Shown: positions 63,972-64,000 of the stretch, one piece after another
Layout: each line of letters begins with the position of its first letter
Position numbering within the stretch: position 1 is the stretch's first letter
NCBI RefSeq assembly: GCF_047663525.1
Contig: NC_092603.1
Coordinates: 4,741,001 to 4,805,000 of the forward strand
DNA from: Anas platyrhynchos
Taxonomy: Eukaryota > Chordata > Aves > Anseriformes > Anatidae
Reading direction: 5' to 3'
Length of the DNA stretch: 64,000 nt
The notes under the pieces: model-generated
What the model was told of the DNA's origin: nothing
Database searches by the model: none
Seen by the model: the letters and a program-made list of their open reading frames with translations, nothing else
Position numbers and translations under genes: made by a program

Positions 63972-64000
63972 GTGAGGGGCGGGGCCAACCAGGCGAGGGG

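Noticed and set aside
63347-63988. Serine-rich minus-strand frames at the right end
   Set aside because: They are the antisense of the MDC1 Glu/Lys coding tract (CTC/CTT triplets).

Overview
The window is avian nuclear DNA, apparently from a GC-rich, gene-dense microchromosome. The evidence is CR1 LINE fragments in both orientations, a solo ERVL-type LTR with a 5-bp target duplication, short genes with standard GT/AG introns, and very high GC with long G/C homopolymers. Splicing by eye gives full-length, in-phase orthologues of GABBR1, RPS5, FLOT1 and TUBB, the 5' part of MDC1, and a RING/transmembrane gene that resembles RNF225. The species cannot be fixed from the sequence. LAYOUT. 1-10 kb: two plus-strand C2H2 zinc-finger (ZNF) gene bodies, each broken by frameshifts and a stop, then a minus-strand ZNF remnant; the rest is unique non-coding DNA with a CR1. 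10-20 kb: a minus-strand ZNF family made by local duplication. One copy (13113-15503) is intact and has two finger-bearing exons joined in phase. At least three other copies are in different stages of decay, and two still carry recognisable promoter copies. A solo LTR sits in one copy, and a paralogous copy preserves the empty site. 20-25 kb: no coding gene that I can support; a minisatellite, an AT-rich block inside GC-rich DNA, about 2 kb of C/G homopolymers, and two arrays (TGCAC-type and CTATAGGG-type) leading to GABBR1. 25.2-38.5 kb: GABBR1 (+), with both the 1a start (signal peptide and two sushi domains) and the internal 1b start. 40.1-43.8 kb: RNF225-like (-) and RPS5 (-). 44.0-44.5 kb: a CR1 reverse-transcriptase remnant. 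45.3-51.6 kb: FLOT1 (+). 52.0-57.6 kb: TUBB (-), converging on FLOT1. 57.6-58.1 kb: a CCAAT-rich divergent promoter shared by TUBB and MDC1. 59.8-64.0 kb: MDC1 (+), cut by the window end. HOW THE GENES RELATE. From general knowledge, FLOT1, TUBB and MDC1 are neighbours in the mammalian MHC class I region and GABBR1 lies in the extended MHC, whereas RPS5, RNF225 and KRAB-type ZNF genes lie together on human 19q13.43. This segment therefore joins two mammalian blocks. The genes do not form a pathway: GABBR1 is a GABA receptor subunit, RPS5 a ribosomal protein, FLOT1 a membrane-raft scaffold, TUBB a cytoskeletal subunit and MDC1 a DNA-damage mediator. What unites them physically is intron content: most large introns are filled with tandem repeats whose unit differs from intron to intron. 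The most interesting items are a 25-bp-stem hairpin in a 124-nt MDC1 intron, the absence of FHA-domain coding sequence for MDC1 between its promoter and its SDT exons, a 54-residue periodic SDT array in MDC1, duplicated decoy splice donors in RPS5, and the LTR with its paralogous empty site.
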